Source of the DNA: Ooceraea biroi
Taxonomy: Eukaryota; Arthropoda; Insecta; Hymenoptera; Formicidae
Assembly: GCF_003672135.1 (NCBI RefSeq)
Contig: NC_039514.1
Location: forward strand, 1,240,001 to 1,304,000
Length of the DNA stretch: 64,000 nucleotides
Reading direction: 5' to 3'
Below the pieces are notes generated by a model. It saw nothing but the letters and a program-made list of their open reading frames with translations. It was not told where the DNA came from and made no database searches. Shown piece after piece: positions 1-14,600 of the stretch (the first letter of the stretch is position 1; the number at the start of each line of letters is the position of its first letter). Made by a program: the position numbers and the translations under genes.

Positions 1-3000
1 CTATCGCGAAAAATTCAAGTGACGAGATATATGAGACGCGTATGGAATCGCTCGTAATTTCAGTCGTCGTTCATCGCCTTTTCGTACTCGCCTTTTACGT
101 TCACCTTGTTTCACTCGACGCCCACTGGCATACCTACCACACCTTGGAGCTAATTATTAATCCGTACGTCAGAGATACAGTATGACAATACTCGCTCTTC
201 AAGCAGTGTCGCACAGTAGCCAACAAAGAGAAAAATACATTTCTCAGAACGTTAATTGATCATTTGCATTAATTCGTATTAACTTTGAATCATGAGATAT
301 AAATAATTACAAATATACACGACTTTTTAGGAAATATAAATCTGTCGAATCTCGATGATCACTCTCGGTTACGCTGCAATTTTATTTCTGGCAATCGCAA
401 TAAAGATACTTGATTCGCTCGGTGCAATCCCAAAGTCGTTTAGTCACTCTTTTCGCCTCCGAAAATTGGCAGGGCAGAACGAACATGCGGATCCCAGTAG
501 GGAGAGGAGAGAAAGGGATGAGAGGGAGAAAAGGAGGCAGAAGGTAATGAGGATCGCGTGAGGCACGTGCCCGAAGCTCTGGCCATATCATTATGCAGAC
601 GAGAGACGGCGGAGGCCTCGGGGCCTGTTACTCTTACCTGCACGCGTGTAACACGCGTGCAAACGGCGCCCTACACACGCATACGTAATATACGGAGAGT
701 CATATCGCGATGGCACGCGAGGGAGAAGAAGAGAGAGAGAGAGAAAGAGAGGATTAATCACTCACCACGGCGTGTAAAATTCGATGTAGCCACCGATTAA
801 ACAGTCCGTTTTAATACTTTCGTCGACGGCAGCTTCTGTGCGCGATGCCGTAAGAGACAAGGAACAGAAAGACAGACACGCGTTGCGAATTCGACGTTCG
901 CCAGGATATGAAATTGTCATCTCGAGACATTCTTTTCGTGCCCACTGACAATTCCTTTTTCGGCGGGATGGTAACATCATGGGATGCATACACGCAACAC
1001 GCGGTCAGTTCTGTTGGCCATATGGCTGCGGCACGTCAACGTCATTCCCTCGGAATCGCATTGTTCCCTGTGACTGCGTTTGACACATGTTTCCTTTTTC
1101 ATTGAAGTCCATGAAGAAACGCCACGGTTTGTCTAGTCCTCAGGAAAAATATTTCTTTTTCTTAAACTCTCGTTCGGGAGACTTGTAATTTTGCTAGCAA
1201 ACTCAAATTGTTTTGGTTTTTAGAGCACAATGGTGCACGTAAACCTGGAAAAAATTTTCTTAGTGTTAGTAAGGCTTAATCATGAAATTATTATCCGTGT
1301 AAATTGGATGAATGAATAGTTAGCATAATAATAATTTGTCTGTTGAATATGTAAATATCAGAATTGAGCACAATACTTGTCGAATTTAATTTATGTGCCG
1401 CGGGGAATTAATTTGTATCCGATTTGTGTGTTCGTCGAGCGAGCACCCAGCAAAGTAGACAAACGATTAGGTAATCTGGGCAATGGTTCAGTTACGCAAT
1501 CTCAATCACGTTAACAATAGTGTCGCCACGATAGAATTGGGGTCGTTGTATCGTGACCCAACATGAAATGGCGACGTACGTTAATTAATGAGATTAAAAC
1601 CGTACGATTAAACCAGTGCAATCGCTTTGACGTTGCTCCGCGCACTAGAATAAATTTGATTTAGTTTTCAAGCATTGAATGCTACGGAGAATTTTTCAAG
1701 AGAGTTACCAAACTCAATTTATAGATATCTTACGATGAAATGGCGCATTTTAATAAAATGTGGATAAATGAGTAAACACAGCTGCTCGATAATGAGAACA
1801 CGGTAATTGCGAGACGTGAATTAGCATTTTTACGCACGTCCAAGTGTGGTGAATGCAAGGAGACCTTCTCTTCTTTCACTTTTATATTCCACAAGATCTG
1901 TCACCCATATGGCATGGACTTCGTCGCTTTTATGCCGTCACGCTCATCGTCTGAGAAAAGATCATTCCCCGTAACCGAACGTTGTCTCACGTGACGAATT
2001 CATCGTCAATTAAACGACAAATGGACGAGTGACCTTCAGTTAACGGAGAACCTGATAAATTCAAGGGTTCGGCTGCGCTCGAGGCGATGACAGATGCAAA
2101 TTACGATCGAGGCACACTCGCTCCGCGCGCGATAATAGCTCGTGACCGAGATTAATCTAACGGCCTTACTAACGTGGGAGAGAACGCGTGGATTTTTTTT
2201 ACCCCGCGGTGGAGGCGTGGTATACGTCGCGGAAACGGTGCGTTTTGAATTATAAAATATCACGAAGCATACTTTATATCAGCGATCACGTTTCGAATCT
2301 GTGATATGCCTAAGACGGAAAGTACATTTTAGGGGCGTTTAGTAATGGACGATACGAACACGGCAGTAAATTTTTCCCATCGAGAACGATAAACGCGAGA
2401 AAATCTGCTGGCTGTCTATTCAAAGTGACAAATTCGCGATGCCGAGAGAGCGAAATTGTCAATCGACCGATTGTAGATTGTACTACCGCGGAATTGCGGT
2501 ACCATTACGCGTGGCTTACGCACACGCGCGATTTCGCTTTGAATGGTGATTACGGGTTTGTTCACAGTGAAAGCCGAATAGTGTTAGTGAGGAGGTGCTC
2601 CTTATAAAGTAGCGGCGACTCGACGTCGATATACGCCTCCGTTCGCGTTACGTCATCGACTGATCGTGCGTATCCTCGTCGCACGTTGCGTACGATGTCT
2701 TTAAAGATCTTGTTGCGCAATTGGGGGCGCGAGGAATTCCTTTTTGAAACGGACAACAAAATTTATAATCACGATCTCCGATTATTTCTCACGAATTAAT
2801 TTCGCAAGCATCTCGTACAGAAATTACGCTCACTGCAACTATGTTGTTACATATATTCATTACACGAATACAATATCAATAATTTGATAAATTAGTACAC
2901 AAGTGTACTAACTATTAAGTATTAACAAAAGTGGTCGATTTGATCTTTTTAATCGTTGACCTGATTAAAAAAAAAGAAAAAGTAAAACCGACTGAACGGA

Positions 3001-6000
3001 AGCGAAAGATCTAAAGTGATTGCCGGAAGCGTATTACGTCGCTTAATTAACATGTACGCGCGAACCCCCGCGACAAAGGGATTCGTATCGTGTAGCGAAG
3101 CGAAATTTCGCGTTGATCGGATACCGTAAGCCACGTTGATTTTTTTGCTATCCACTGTAATAACACGGCGCACCGCATGTGCACGCCGTACAGAAGGCGT
3201 ATTCCGCCTGGTTTAAGTTTCCTAGCACGCGCTGGTTCATTAACATATACGCGTTCCTGGAGAAACTGAACCGCGCGCGGGTTCGCTGAACCTCGTGCCT
3301 TAATCGGCGGATTTCACTCCAAAAATCTGTTAAACATTCAGTACCGGATTAAGATTACGCAGTGCATTCAAATACGAGCGCTAAAACAACGAGAGCCTAG
3401 ATTGAGAAGCAGTTGCAGGAAAACCGAGATCGCTTCGATTCTTTTTGTTTCTATTAAATTGCTGCGAACGTTTAACTTTATAGCCGATCGTATATTCGCC
3501 GCTTCTATTCGAGGCTTTCCAAGAGAATATGTATTATCTTGCGTACAAGTAAAACAAATTTTACGCATACGCGAATGTGTAATAAATTGCGATATTTGTG
3601 CCTGTAGAATGAATATTCGATAACATTAAAATCTTTCCATCATTAAAAGGTTTCCAAAGTCTATATACCATAATCGTAATGACGCAATGGTCGGCATTCT
3701 TCGTGGACGGAGTCGGATCGTACGGATAATATTTTCCAGTGACGTTCAAAAGCCACTTCCCTTCGTGGAGGGGCAAAGGGACCTTAAGTGTTACGTGATT
3801 TCCGGCTTGAAAGCCGAGGTTGCATTACAATCGTCATTCTTTATGCTTGTACACGAGTCTTCATTTGGCTGTAATAGTTGTAACGGAAGTTATATCCAGT
3901 CAAACGCACGTTTGCCGCGACATAGGTGTACCGTATAATAGCACGTGGCTACAGGAGAATCATTTGCTGTATCGATGTCAATTAAAAGCAACGCAAGCAT
4001 CTTTAAACAGACGCGATAAGCCTGCCTGATCGTTCGAAGAATAAGTGCTTATTAAGTTAATAAATTCCACTAATTAATATACTTATTATCTGCCTTAACT
4101 ATCTACCGTACTGCTTGCGTGCCGTACATAGCGCAAACCAGTTCTTCCTGCATTTCTTCTTCATTTTATTTCTGGCATTAAGATGTGCTTCCGTAAGAAG
4201 AAAAAGATCAAGCAAACGGATTGAATGGAATTCACATCGATAAAATTCCACAGAAAAATAGAAAGAGATAGATAGAGGGAGAAAGAAGAGAATCTAGAAA
4301 TATTTAAAAAATCTCTGATCAGAGTAATATTTTTAGTGATGTTACAATACAAATATTATCTTATTACCATTAATAAATTTATAAATATTTCTAGTTAGAC
4401 ATTCCGAGACTTACGAGTAATTCCATGTCGGAATTGTACAACCTACAATTTCGAAATTAAGTATTACCTGTACGAAGCTTCGTGCATTACGCACGTGCGT
4501 ACGTAACGCACGAGAAGCACTGGTGACACGCGAATACGCAGAGAGAAAGAGAGGGTGAGAGAAAGAGAAAAAGATACCTCCTCTCAAAGATCGAAGCACG
4601 AGATCCCACGTGGAGATGGGACGGCGGCATTGAGCAATTCGCCAAGTACGGCGTGGTGCGGCGCGTCTCGACGGAGTCGTCCCGATTTTGCCAAATACGG
4701 GATCACGAATGTGCGTGTCACGCACGACGACGTGCGTCCGCGCCGTTGTAATATAAGTCAATGCAACGCAGATGCTGGTGCGATGTGGCGGATGAAAGGC
4801 GCCGATGTAGCCGCTACAGGACGCGACATACGAATTGCACCTGACAGCGAGTCAGTCTCTTCTAATTCAAGCACGATAGATTGATGACGGCAGTGCTTAA
4901 AGAGACCGCACAGACCTATGCAGATTTCGCCGAAGTTTGCCAGGAAACTTATGCTAAGCAGCTAGTGTAACATTGCACGGCATCTCACGAAACATTGCAC
5001 ACGATACGGGAATCGTGTTACTTCGTAGGATCATTTTTCGTTTGATTTGTTTGGCCTGATCGGCGATAATTGGCTGAAAAGAGAAAGACACGGCGCAGAT
5101 CAGAGAATAATCACGGTGCGAGGATGATTCGTGAGCCTCGATCACGTGTGCACGTTTCGTAAAGCCGGGATTGAATCGTCAGTGATTGTTAATTAATGTT
5201 CCGCAGCGAGAGGTAACGGTTGCTATAATGGACTGTAAATAGAGCGTACAAAGTGCGCGGGTATTTCTAGAACTGTTGTCATCGAGCTGACCATTCAATA
5301 AACACTCAAGTCGTTCTGAAGACTTGTTGTGTTGCTTGGCTAAGCTGAATAGACGTTCGCCGCTTTACGATCAGGACCTTGGAAATCATCAACTCGAATT
5401 TCGCGTCATTGAAAAATATTTGTGCACCGAGAAACACTGGGAGACCGCAGGTGTACATGGTCGCAGCTGCAAGATTTTATTTTCGACGTCGATGATCTCA
5501 CGTGAATGGATGATCGTAAGCGTAGTTTTCATCGCGCGTTAGATAATCTGTGCCGACCATCGATGATGAATTAAATGACGGCGTCTAGTGTCATCTGTAA
5601 TCAATATGTAAACGATTAACAAACTACATATGTGAAACCAAATTAAATAAGATGATTGCGAATTCATCGATCGATACAATGCTCTCTTCAGCAACGAATA
5701 TATTACTTTTTAAGAGAGAAATCACAAAGGCGAGAAGTCGCAGAGTCAAGCAGTTACGATGGAATTGACTACCAGGTTACACAGGTCTGCATAGAAAATC
5801 AAACTATTAGCATATGTATAAAGTATTTGCATGTACAGAAAAGACTGCAGATAAGAAACACCAGAACGGCATTAGGCGTCAATAGGTCCGACTTTCTCTT
5901 CGATATTCAGATGGTGGTGCTCGCATATACTGAGCTGATGACTACTGACCATCTCGGACGCCCACTGATCACACCTATTCGCGTGATTGACTCACTTGAA

Positions 6001-8609
6001 ACCTACATTGGTACTCCCGAATCGCGCTCGCAAGAATCCCCGATGGATGGATGTCAGAATCGGGGTCTGCTTATCCTACGGGACCGGTTCGCCTCTGCAC
6101 TCCCGTTCACGTGCACGCGTCACAATATCAGTTGACTGTAGTCCCTCATAAATGCAGAAAAATGGAGTGGGCGAGAGCTTAAGACCTCGGCAGACTCGAC
6201 CCACGTTTGCCGTTCAAGTAGCGTGAACTCGCATGTTCATCAACTCGCGTTCATGGTCGCAAATGCACACTTGAATTTCGTTCTTTCTTGGATTTCCTGA
6301 TTGTCACAGCGACAATGGCATTTTATAGTAATGTGGAGGAATAGCTTACTGAAAAATAGAAAAAAATAATTTTATTCAATTTTATTTTCTGCTAAAAGTA
6401 ATTAAATGATTACGCGGAAATTGTCGCATTTCGCGATCAACTGTACATATGAAACTGCCAAGAGAAGCGGGAGCTTCTTCTTCTCATCTCCTCGAGAGAA
6501 CTTTGGTCTAGGCACAGCTGTTACAATAAATTCCGCAATTTTGTTGTCGTCTGTTTATTGGTCCCGGTATTGCGGTATGCGACATGTGACTTCAATGGCA
6601 CGTCAAACTGTGAATCACTTACATAAGCAGTATAATTGACTCGTGTCTTCCCGTTCAGGCGTATACTTGCGTGTGCGGCGCTTACCTACGCGCGCTGCAC
6701 CAATCATGCAACTCAAAAGTATGCCGATGTATGCCAAGGTTGCTCCATAGGTAATGGTATCTCCATATGTTTCGAGGTGACAACCCACGGTGCGAAATCT
6801 GTCTCTCGTGTGTGTGTCGAGATTTCCGCCGGTAGTAAATAATTGCTTGCATAACTGTAGCTGCAATAGTTAGTCGATCTAGCTAATCTCATTGTAGATA
6901 TGTAACGTTATGGTAAATAGCTGGAGAAGTTCCTTAACTTACGATTAATTATCAAAGCCTGATGAGTGTAACCCTACACCGAATTCTAGTAATGTTAATT
7001 AATACGTGGAATGATGCAATCATCTATTAAATTCCTCAGGGCGCATTAGGATGATTAGACAGCGAACAATGGCCCAAGCTATCGGTTATCATTCGTTAAG
7101 CGTGGCTAGACGTTAATAGGCTTTAAATTAGCGCTCTTACGAAACCAGGTCAGTGGATCGCAGTTAAATTCTATGTGCGTATTGTTTCCCATTCAGTTAC
7201 GCTAAACATGACCATTGTCCGCAAAGATGATCATCATTAAAAAAGTGTATCATTTCCCGGGGACGCGTGATTTTTCAAGTTTAATTATTTCTCAATGTAT
7301 TTAACAATCCATAAATTATCTTACAATGTGCAACGTTGCTGATATCGGCATGACCTCGTTGTATCGCGTAAGTATGTCGATGAGATAATTTCCGCTATAT
7401 AGAAAGAAAGCTTTTACCATTTTCGCCTGCCGAGCCAATATTGCAGATTCGTTGTATAGCGTCAAGTGATAAAAGCCACGTCACTCGCATATCGTTCATC
7501 ATGAACGATAGCAATATCCGAAAAGCTTTCGCATTCAACGGCTGAAGCATCTATTCGCTGATGATGTAGAAGGATCTGCATCACTGAAAACCATTATATA
7601 GTTCCCAATAAACTTCTCGACGCTTCCTTTGTTTCAAACTTGTTTTAGCGATCTCAGGATTATCATCTCGTTTAATCTTTAAATCTTTTTTTCCCGTGGG
7701 ATATATAATAATGTCAAGTTTTATATAGTCATACGTGAAAAGTAGATTTCAATACATAATGCACGAAAAAGGAAATCAGGATGCTCCATCGGATACAGAG
7801 AATCATCACGCAAAAACATCGTTATTCACGTTACTCCAATGTGAACGAATTATTTATTTCACCGAGTAAAAAAGGTCAAGGAAGGAGGCAACATCGACGT
7901 TCTCTCTTGGGTCTCGTGGCCGGCACGCCCTTCGAGGATAATTACACGATCGATTGTCTTACCATCCCCCATTTTCATATACATGCCGGAGCCCGTTAAT
8001 GCCCGCGGTCACATCGCGCCTTTTATTTCCGGTTTTCGCGCTCACTCGCACGCCGACAATGAATCAGCTGCGGATAATAAATTATACTCGCTTCGCTCCC
8101 AATTATTCTAATATCGGGACGCCGAATCCCTGGGAGAGGTCTGGTCGTGTAAAAAACCAAGTCTTTCCCCTCTGTAATGGTAATGGGCAATTTGGCACAC
8201 GAAGCGGCGATCGTTAAAGTAATTGAAGGTGTTCGGCCCGTCACTTTTTTTCGCTCTTTTTTTCATCAGTGCTTGATCGCGCTTTTCGAAAGTCCAGTGC
8301 ACTATCATTCAGATTAATTATCCGTGATAAAAGTCGTGTTAATTAAGCCATTCCTAGTAGGAAATTTCGGAGACATGCTTATTGTAAATTGTTAATATAA
8401 AATATTAATATACACTATAATCCAGAGAGATCGATCAGAAGCGATCGCCTCTTTACACAATTCATAATCATGATACTATTTGATACTATTTGTTTGATAT
8501 AAAAGTATCAAACTGATAAATCGTATATCGCAGTACGTGTCTAGCATAATCTAACTTAGTGCTCTCGTGGGTGTTCGAGTTTACTGATAGCAAATTGCTT
8601 TTTTTTCAG
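1..8609. other. Intronic or 5' flanking sequence of the integrin gene, no recognised gene
   Basis: The first recognisable integrin exon begins at 8610, preceded by a long T-rich acceptor (ttttttttcag). That exon begins inside a codon, so this stretch is most likely intron, with the signal-peptide exon beyond the left edge. I looked for an exon encoding the N-terminal propeller sequence and found none. A short GA-rich run sits near 729-752. The longest open frame (5656-6135) has no recognisable domain. Confidence 0.5.
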
Positions 8610-11600
8610 GGCGATCGTAGGCGCACCGGAAGCCGAAACTCAGACCGGCGTCTATCGGGGAGGTGCAGTCTATAAATGCGATATCGCGGCTGATGATAGG
8701 TGCAACATAATCCACTTCGACGATAAAGGTAAGGCTTTTATCTTGGTTCTGACAGATGACGAGTTGATGTCTTCAATGGTTGATTAAGATTCTCTTCAAT
8801 TTCCTAGAAATAATTGCTATTAATTATATTATGGCAATTATAAACTTTACGTAAATTCTAAGTTAACAATTTCGGGGATGAACGATATCTATCGTAATTC
8901 GCAAATTTAAAGAACTCATGAGTTCTCTCTAAACGACGGTACTTTTTGCCATCCTGCACTCTCGTCGGGAGCGTTGAGAGATATTAATAAGAAGTTTCCG
9001 CCTCACGTTCTCCGGGCCGTCCTATAGAACCGTTGACCCACATTCTACCTTCCTTCCGCCGGCGGAGCTCCAGTGCAGCTTCACAATCTCGAAAAGCGCG
9101 AAGTAACTGGCAAGCTGGTTACGGCACGCGCTATTCTTAGTGCCAATACACCTACCCTGTCGTTGACCCTACCATATTTCGATGCTTTGGCGCAATTGCT
9201 GTACGTGATGCTGTTGCACGCTGGCCAAGTATGATTTATCGTGGCCCGTTTACATCGTAAATCATACACGCGTATAAGAAGACCACTAAATCGCAGGCGC
9301 GTAAATTGTGCGTGTTTCAATCGCTTTGATTTATCAAAAGACTTTATCGTTAATGCCTTACTTTGCAATTCTGCTGAAATCACGAAGGAATTTCTCAAGA
9401 AACACCGCGATTTTGTCTCAGAGTAATATTCTCTTCTAACAAATACAGGGTGTCCCGGGTTTTAACCGACAAACTGCGGGAGCATATTCTACTAGTGGAA
9501 ATAAGAAAAAATTCTTATATCGAGTTTACTTAGAAATGCTTTATTACAAAGTTATAAACCAATATTGAAAAGAAATATAAGATAAGTAACAACGGATTTT
9601 TTCACAAAAATAAAAATAAGCCGGTCATGAAGCATACCCATCCAAACATTACATCGAAATTCGTGTTGAAAGTTTCTTTGTCTGGTAGTATGTGGATTAT
9701 TATGAGCCCATACATGGCTATTATGAGAATTGAATATGCCTCGTCTTGTAAAGGTCGTTTCATCTGTCCATAATATCATTGATGAGAAAAGATTGTCCCT
9801 TTCTACTGCATTCACATACCAGTTACAAAATTCGATTCGTTTCTGATAATCGATTGGAAGTAATTCTTGTACAGGTGTGTAATGATATGCGAATCTGTCA
9901 TCAGCACGCAATGTTCTCCAAATAGTGTTTCGTGATATCTGCAGTTGAGCTGAAGCACGTCGAACACTTTGTGTAGGAGTATTATCAAAAAGATTTAAGA
10001 TTCTTTCCGAGCGTCGTCGGTGTCTTAGAGCTGAACGAACATCATCATATTCATTCATAGGTCGAAATGAACCCAAATTACGTAATTGCAAATGGGCACA
10101 TAACGTAAACATCTTCGACCTTCCAAATTCTACACTATGTTCCGTTGTTACTTATCTCATATTTCTTGTCAATATTGGTTTATAACTTTGTAATAAAGCA
10201 TTTCTAAGCAAACTCGATATAAGAAGTTTTTCTTATTTCCACTAGTAGAATATGCTCCCGCAGTTTGTCGGTTAAAACCCGGGACACCCTGTATATGGAC
10301 CTTTTGTTAAATTTTTCATAATTTAAGCACGAGGACATTTCTCGAAGAGTACATATGTATATTCATTGTACCGATTAATATCTCAGATTGTATCAGCACG
10401 GGCGATGTTTAATTTAACGAGAATCCTACAAGCAAGTCGATTAGTTAATTTCTGTCGCAACGTGGGACTGCTTAGGCATTATCTAAAAAACACCCTTAAC
10501 GAATCCGATTAACACCGTAAATTCGTGCTTCCCGCGTCCGAGAGGACGCCGGCCGACCTGCTGTTAGCTGGCGTTCAGTTCATAAATCCGCGGTGAAACG
10601 TTGCGTAAAGTCTGGGGAAGTAACACGCGCGCGAACCAATTAAAGTGGCTGCGTTTAAAGTACATCGCCGGCTCATAAAGTTCCTCTGCAAGCGGGGGTT
10701 AAAAATATTATCCGCGTCGCGAGAGCGCACGCTCGCCGGAGCGCGCGATATAATCTTTCGCGCCGCTCGTAAAAGCGCGCTTGCTTGCTCGCATGCTTGC
10801 GAATTGAGCACGCTAATGTAAATTAGCGGGATAAACTCGCGGCGCGAATTAGACGCGGTTACGCACCTCGTAATACCGTCGTATCTCCGCGAGAATCGGC
10901 GGCGATTCCGGCTCGCGGCCGTGATATAACGCTAAATAAACGACGCTTTCATACGTCCGCGAGCGTGTGATCGACTAGAAATCACGCGGCCGGTCGTGAT
11001 CCGATCGTCGATTTCACGTTACATTATCCGGCAAAATGGAGCGCGAATGGGGTCGGCAATGCGAGCTTAGAAATAAAGAAGCGATTGTCGAAAAACACGT
11101 GGCGAGATATTATACATTCCTTCGTTTACGCCTTGTATGCGTTCGCGCCTTGATGGAAAAGATAGAACGCGTGGATAAATAAGCCATGATGGCTTGCGGC
11201 TGTACTTCGCAGAAATGGGCACGGTGCAACGTACACGTTCGAATCTTGAATGATCATTTCTTCGTACCTGAAATGATCTCTTCTCCCTTTAAATCGAAGA
11301 AGACTCAACGATTTCGAAGCATCGCATCAGCATTTGAAACTCAAAGCGCAAAAGGTTCTGCTTAGGTGCATTGGGAGAATGTGCATTGCATCAATTTCCA
11401 TCTCTACCCCTCCATAATTTATTTTCCTATCATTCTCGATCCTATCGATCAGCTCGATAATTTTCTTCGAACATAACAAGGAGCAGCTGAATTCGAGCAA
11501 TGAGAAGTTGGATTATCTTCTTCTTCTGCTTTGCCAGCATTCTCCTTCCTCTCTCTCTTCTTCAGTCTTCTCTTCTTCGGTCGCGTTCCTTTGTGCGAGG

Positions 11601-14600
11601 AATCGTCTTCGTCCAGCTGCACATATAAGAGGTTCTCCAGTTGTTGTACATCCAATTAGTCGATTCCGTAGCCGGTGCAACACGCTTGCGGGAGCGCGAA
11701 CACTCCGCTTTGATCGATAATTAGACTGATCGTGCGCTCTATCCCGTTGATCTTGTCCAATTAGGATCGTATAGCCCGGTAGTCGCCGGCTGCACTCTGT
11801 TGCATTCGTCGTCTCGCGCGTACGACATGCACTCCGCGCGATTTCCCTCGTCGACGACGAAATCATCTCTGCTGTTTCGCGCTCTTTGCACGCGCATCCG
11901 CAAGCACCGTCACGCGAGACTGGACGTTCTCGTGATGCTCGTTCTGATACTGTCGAACGGTTGCTTTACGACGTGCGCTGGATTCGAATTGCGCCGATCA
12001 ATGATCTGGAAACATATAATTTTCATGAGGTTTTTTTCTTCATTTACAACTATTATAAAAAATGCAGCAGCTCGTGCGATTTATCAAGCCGAACTTTTCC
12101 TATTCTCACGCGCTCTTGTTACTGTCTTATCGTTCTTTTTCACTTCCATGGATTTAATCTTCTCCATTTCTTTTCCTTAAACATAGCTGTCTGCGAAAGA
12201 GGATCAAAGTTTCGTTGAACGATCGAGATGAGCGCGACGAGCGCTTCTATAAATCGCCGTTATGTAAATAACGACGTTGATTATTGGGATCGAGGAGCAA
12301 GATTACGTAAAATCGCGTTTGTCCTTCGAGAAACGCCGCTTTGCCGGCCCGTATTTCTTTCAGCGTTCACACTGTCACGGTTTAAAATAGTGTTGGGTCA
12401 GCCGACGTTCCGGATTTACAGTGTGTCGTTGAAGCCACGCGGACGGAATCGCTCTCGAAAATAGCCGCCGCCTGCTTTCGCGATGGTGCCTCGACGAGAA
12501 CAATATTATTATTACTTCGACGAACGACTATTCGTTACAATCAGTAATTTGTACGGTGCACCTAAGTTTAGCTGCGGTTTAGCTAAGAAAACCGCAGTTA
12601 TTTCCCTATGCATCACCGAGCTGAAAAGTACACTTTTCCTCAAGCAAAAAATCACTTAAAAAGATTGAAACTTGCGTTCTTCTTTACTTTCTTCCGTTGG
12701 TTTTCTCATCATGCAAGATTAAACAAAACATAAATTTCAGCATTACCAAATCTCAAGTCCTATTTGATCAACGTTATCTTATTATAATAAGTAAGAATGT
12801 GCGTTATAACAAAAATAGATACATACATCCAAGTGAAATTGATCTCATCAGCGATACGGTTTAATCGTAGTAAATGAAAGAAAAGATCGTGTTCATTCGA
12901 TTTCCGCATCAGCAAGCCAAGAGCCGGCAATATACCGACTTTATACGGGTCTCGCTCTTCATTCGCGCCGCTCCACCTGCGGTACGTCGAAGTGCCAAAC
13001 GATCCTCTCCCGATCGCGTTATCGCTGATTCCGTCTGCGTACGAGGAAGAGGCTCGACGAGATCTTATGCAGGTCTCGGAGGTCACTCACTCTCCGGACA
13101 CGACGTCTTCTCGAGGAACTCCTCTTGTACACCCTGCCGAGCGTTGGAGCGTCACGGCAGATTGTCTGGGGATACTGAGAACCGCCATAAGAAGCCGATG
13201 ATGCCTAATACAGAAAACCGTAAGGTCGTTCTGCCTAGCCCTTACATTCATTTCTTACTGCATGATGCTCGAGGACCAATTTTCGAAGGTCGAAAGCGCT
13301 CTCTTGATGACTTCCTATCGTGTGATTAATTTCCTGACGAGAAATGCGAGAAAATATTAATTACATCAAGGAATAAAATTGTCGAACGCAACTCCACTTA
13401 TAACTTGTTACAATTAAATGAGAAATTAATTTCAGCATAAACGTGCGTTACCATGAAGAGATAGGTGCTATCGGACGGATCGGTTTCGATGAAATTAATT
13501 TCTGATATCCGATACTGTAACTGAAATCACTGCCCACTCGCGCTTCTCAGTCATGACGACTCGGTAAGGGTTGACTCGCAGGCGAAAGACAACTTCTCTG
13601 TAAGGACTAAGACCGACCGATATAGACTAACAGGTTCGCTCGGTTCGTAAAATCGACCAAGAGAAGCGCAGAGGAAGCACTTGAGGTTTCTTCATTGTGA
13701 CACCTGTCCGCGACTCATCTGCCGAGATCATCGTACGATAATTGCAAGGTCGACCTTGTACTCGCGTTAAAGAATATTTCTAAACCCGTTATATTTAATC
13801 GACAAATCTGTGACACCCTTTTCTGACGATGATGAGAGATAATGAGGACATGGAAGAAAAAAATGCAATTCATGAATCGATCATTTTGTACTCATCCGCC
13901 TGCTATCGCGTGGCGCCGGTATATTCCTCTGTAAATTATCCTCACCGCGGATGGTGCCATTGGCATGATGGATATCACGAAGGTTGGGTCGGGATTAACC
14001 CCGCGATGGGGGATTGCCAGGTGCAAATGCCGCGGTGAGACTCGTCCTTGCCGTTTTCTGCCATTCCGTTCCGCCGTGTTCGCTTCATCTCGTGTGCAGC
14101 GACGTATTAGGTTACTTCCAGTTAAGTGACTGTCTAACAAGATAACTAGGTACTAATTCCTACTACCGATGTCTGATTAACCGCTCCAGGTAATCCAGAA
14201 GATAATCATTTCTCTGTACTCGCTCTTCGGTGCAGCGCATGAGAGGGGAGTGCAGGGATTTTATATGCAGATATAAATTCCTGCGTTATCTCAAATAAGG
14301 GTACGATTTCCATTAACTTTTTGCCATTTTTCGGTTTCTTCTCGTAAATCTCATAGGATTGAAACTATGTCTTCAGTTAGATATTACTTATTATGTATAC
14401 ACGCGCTGCTGTGTCTTTAATTAAACATTAATTATATTTCGTACTTATACTATTTTTACAAGATGAATAGTTATAGCTTTCTATGATTTAATTCCTAGAT
14501 ATACATTTAAAAAAAATGATACTAATTGTGAAAAAACAATTTGTTTGCAGGACACAATCACGTCAGAAATCCGAGTGTGAGTGATAAATTGAATCAGATT

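Larger units (their letters stand above)
8729..14550 (+). other. Integrin intron, 5.8 kb, hosting a Tc1-like transposon
   Basis: It is bounded by gtaaggc at the 5' end and ttgtttgcag at the 3' end. It contains the TA-flanked element at 9446-10291. The rest alternates between GC-rich blocks (about 10500-11100 and 12960-13200) and AT-rich DNA, with no recognisable coding exon. Confidence 0.7.
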
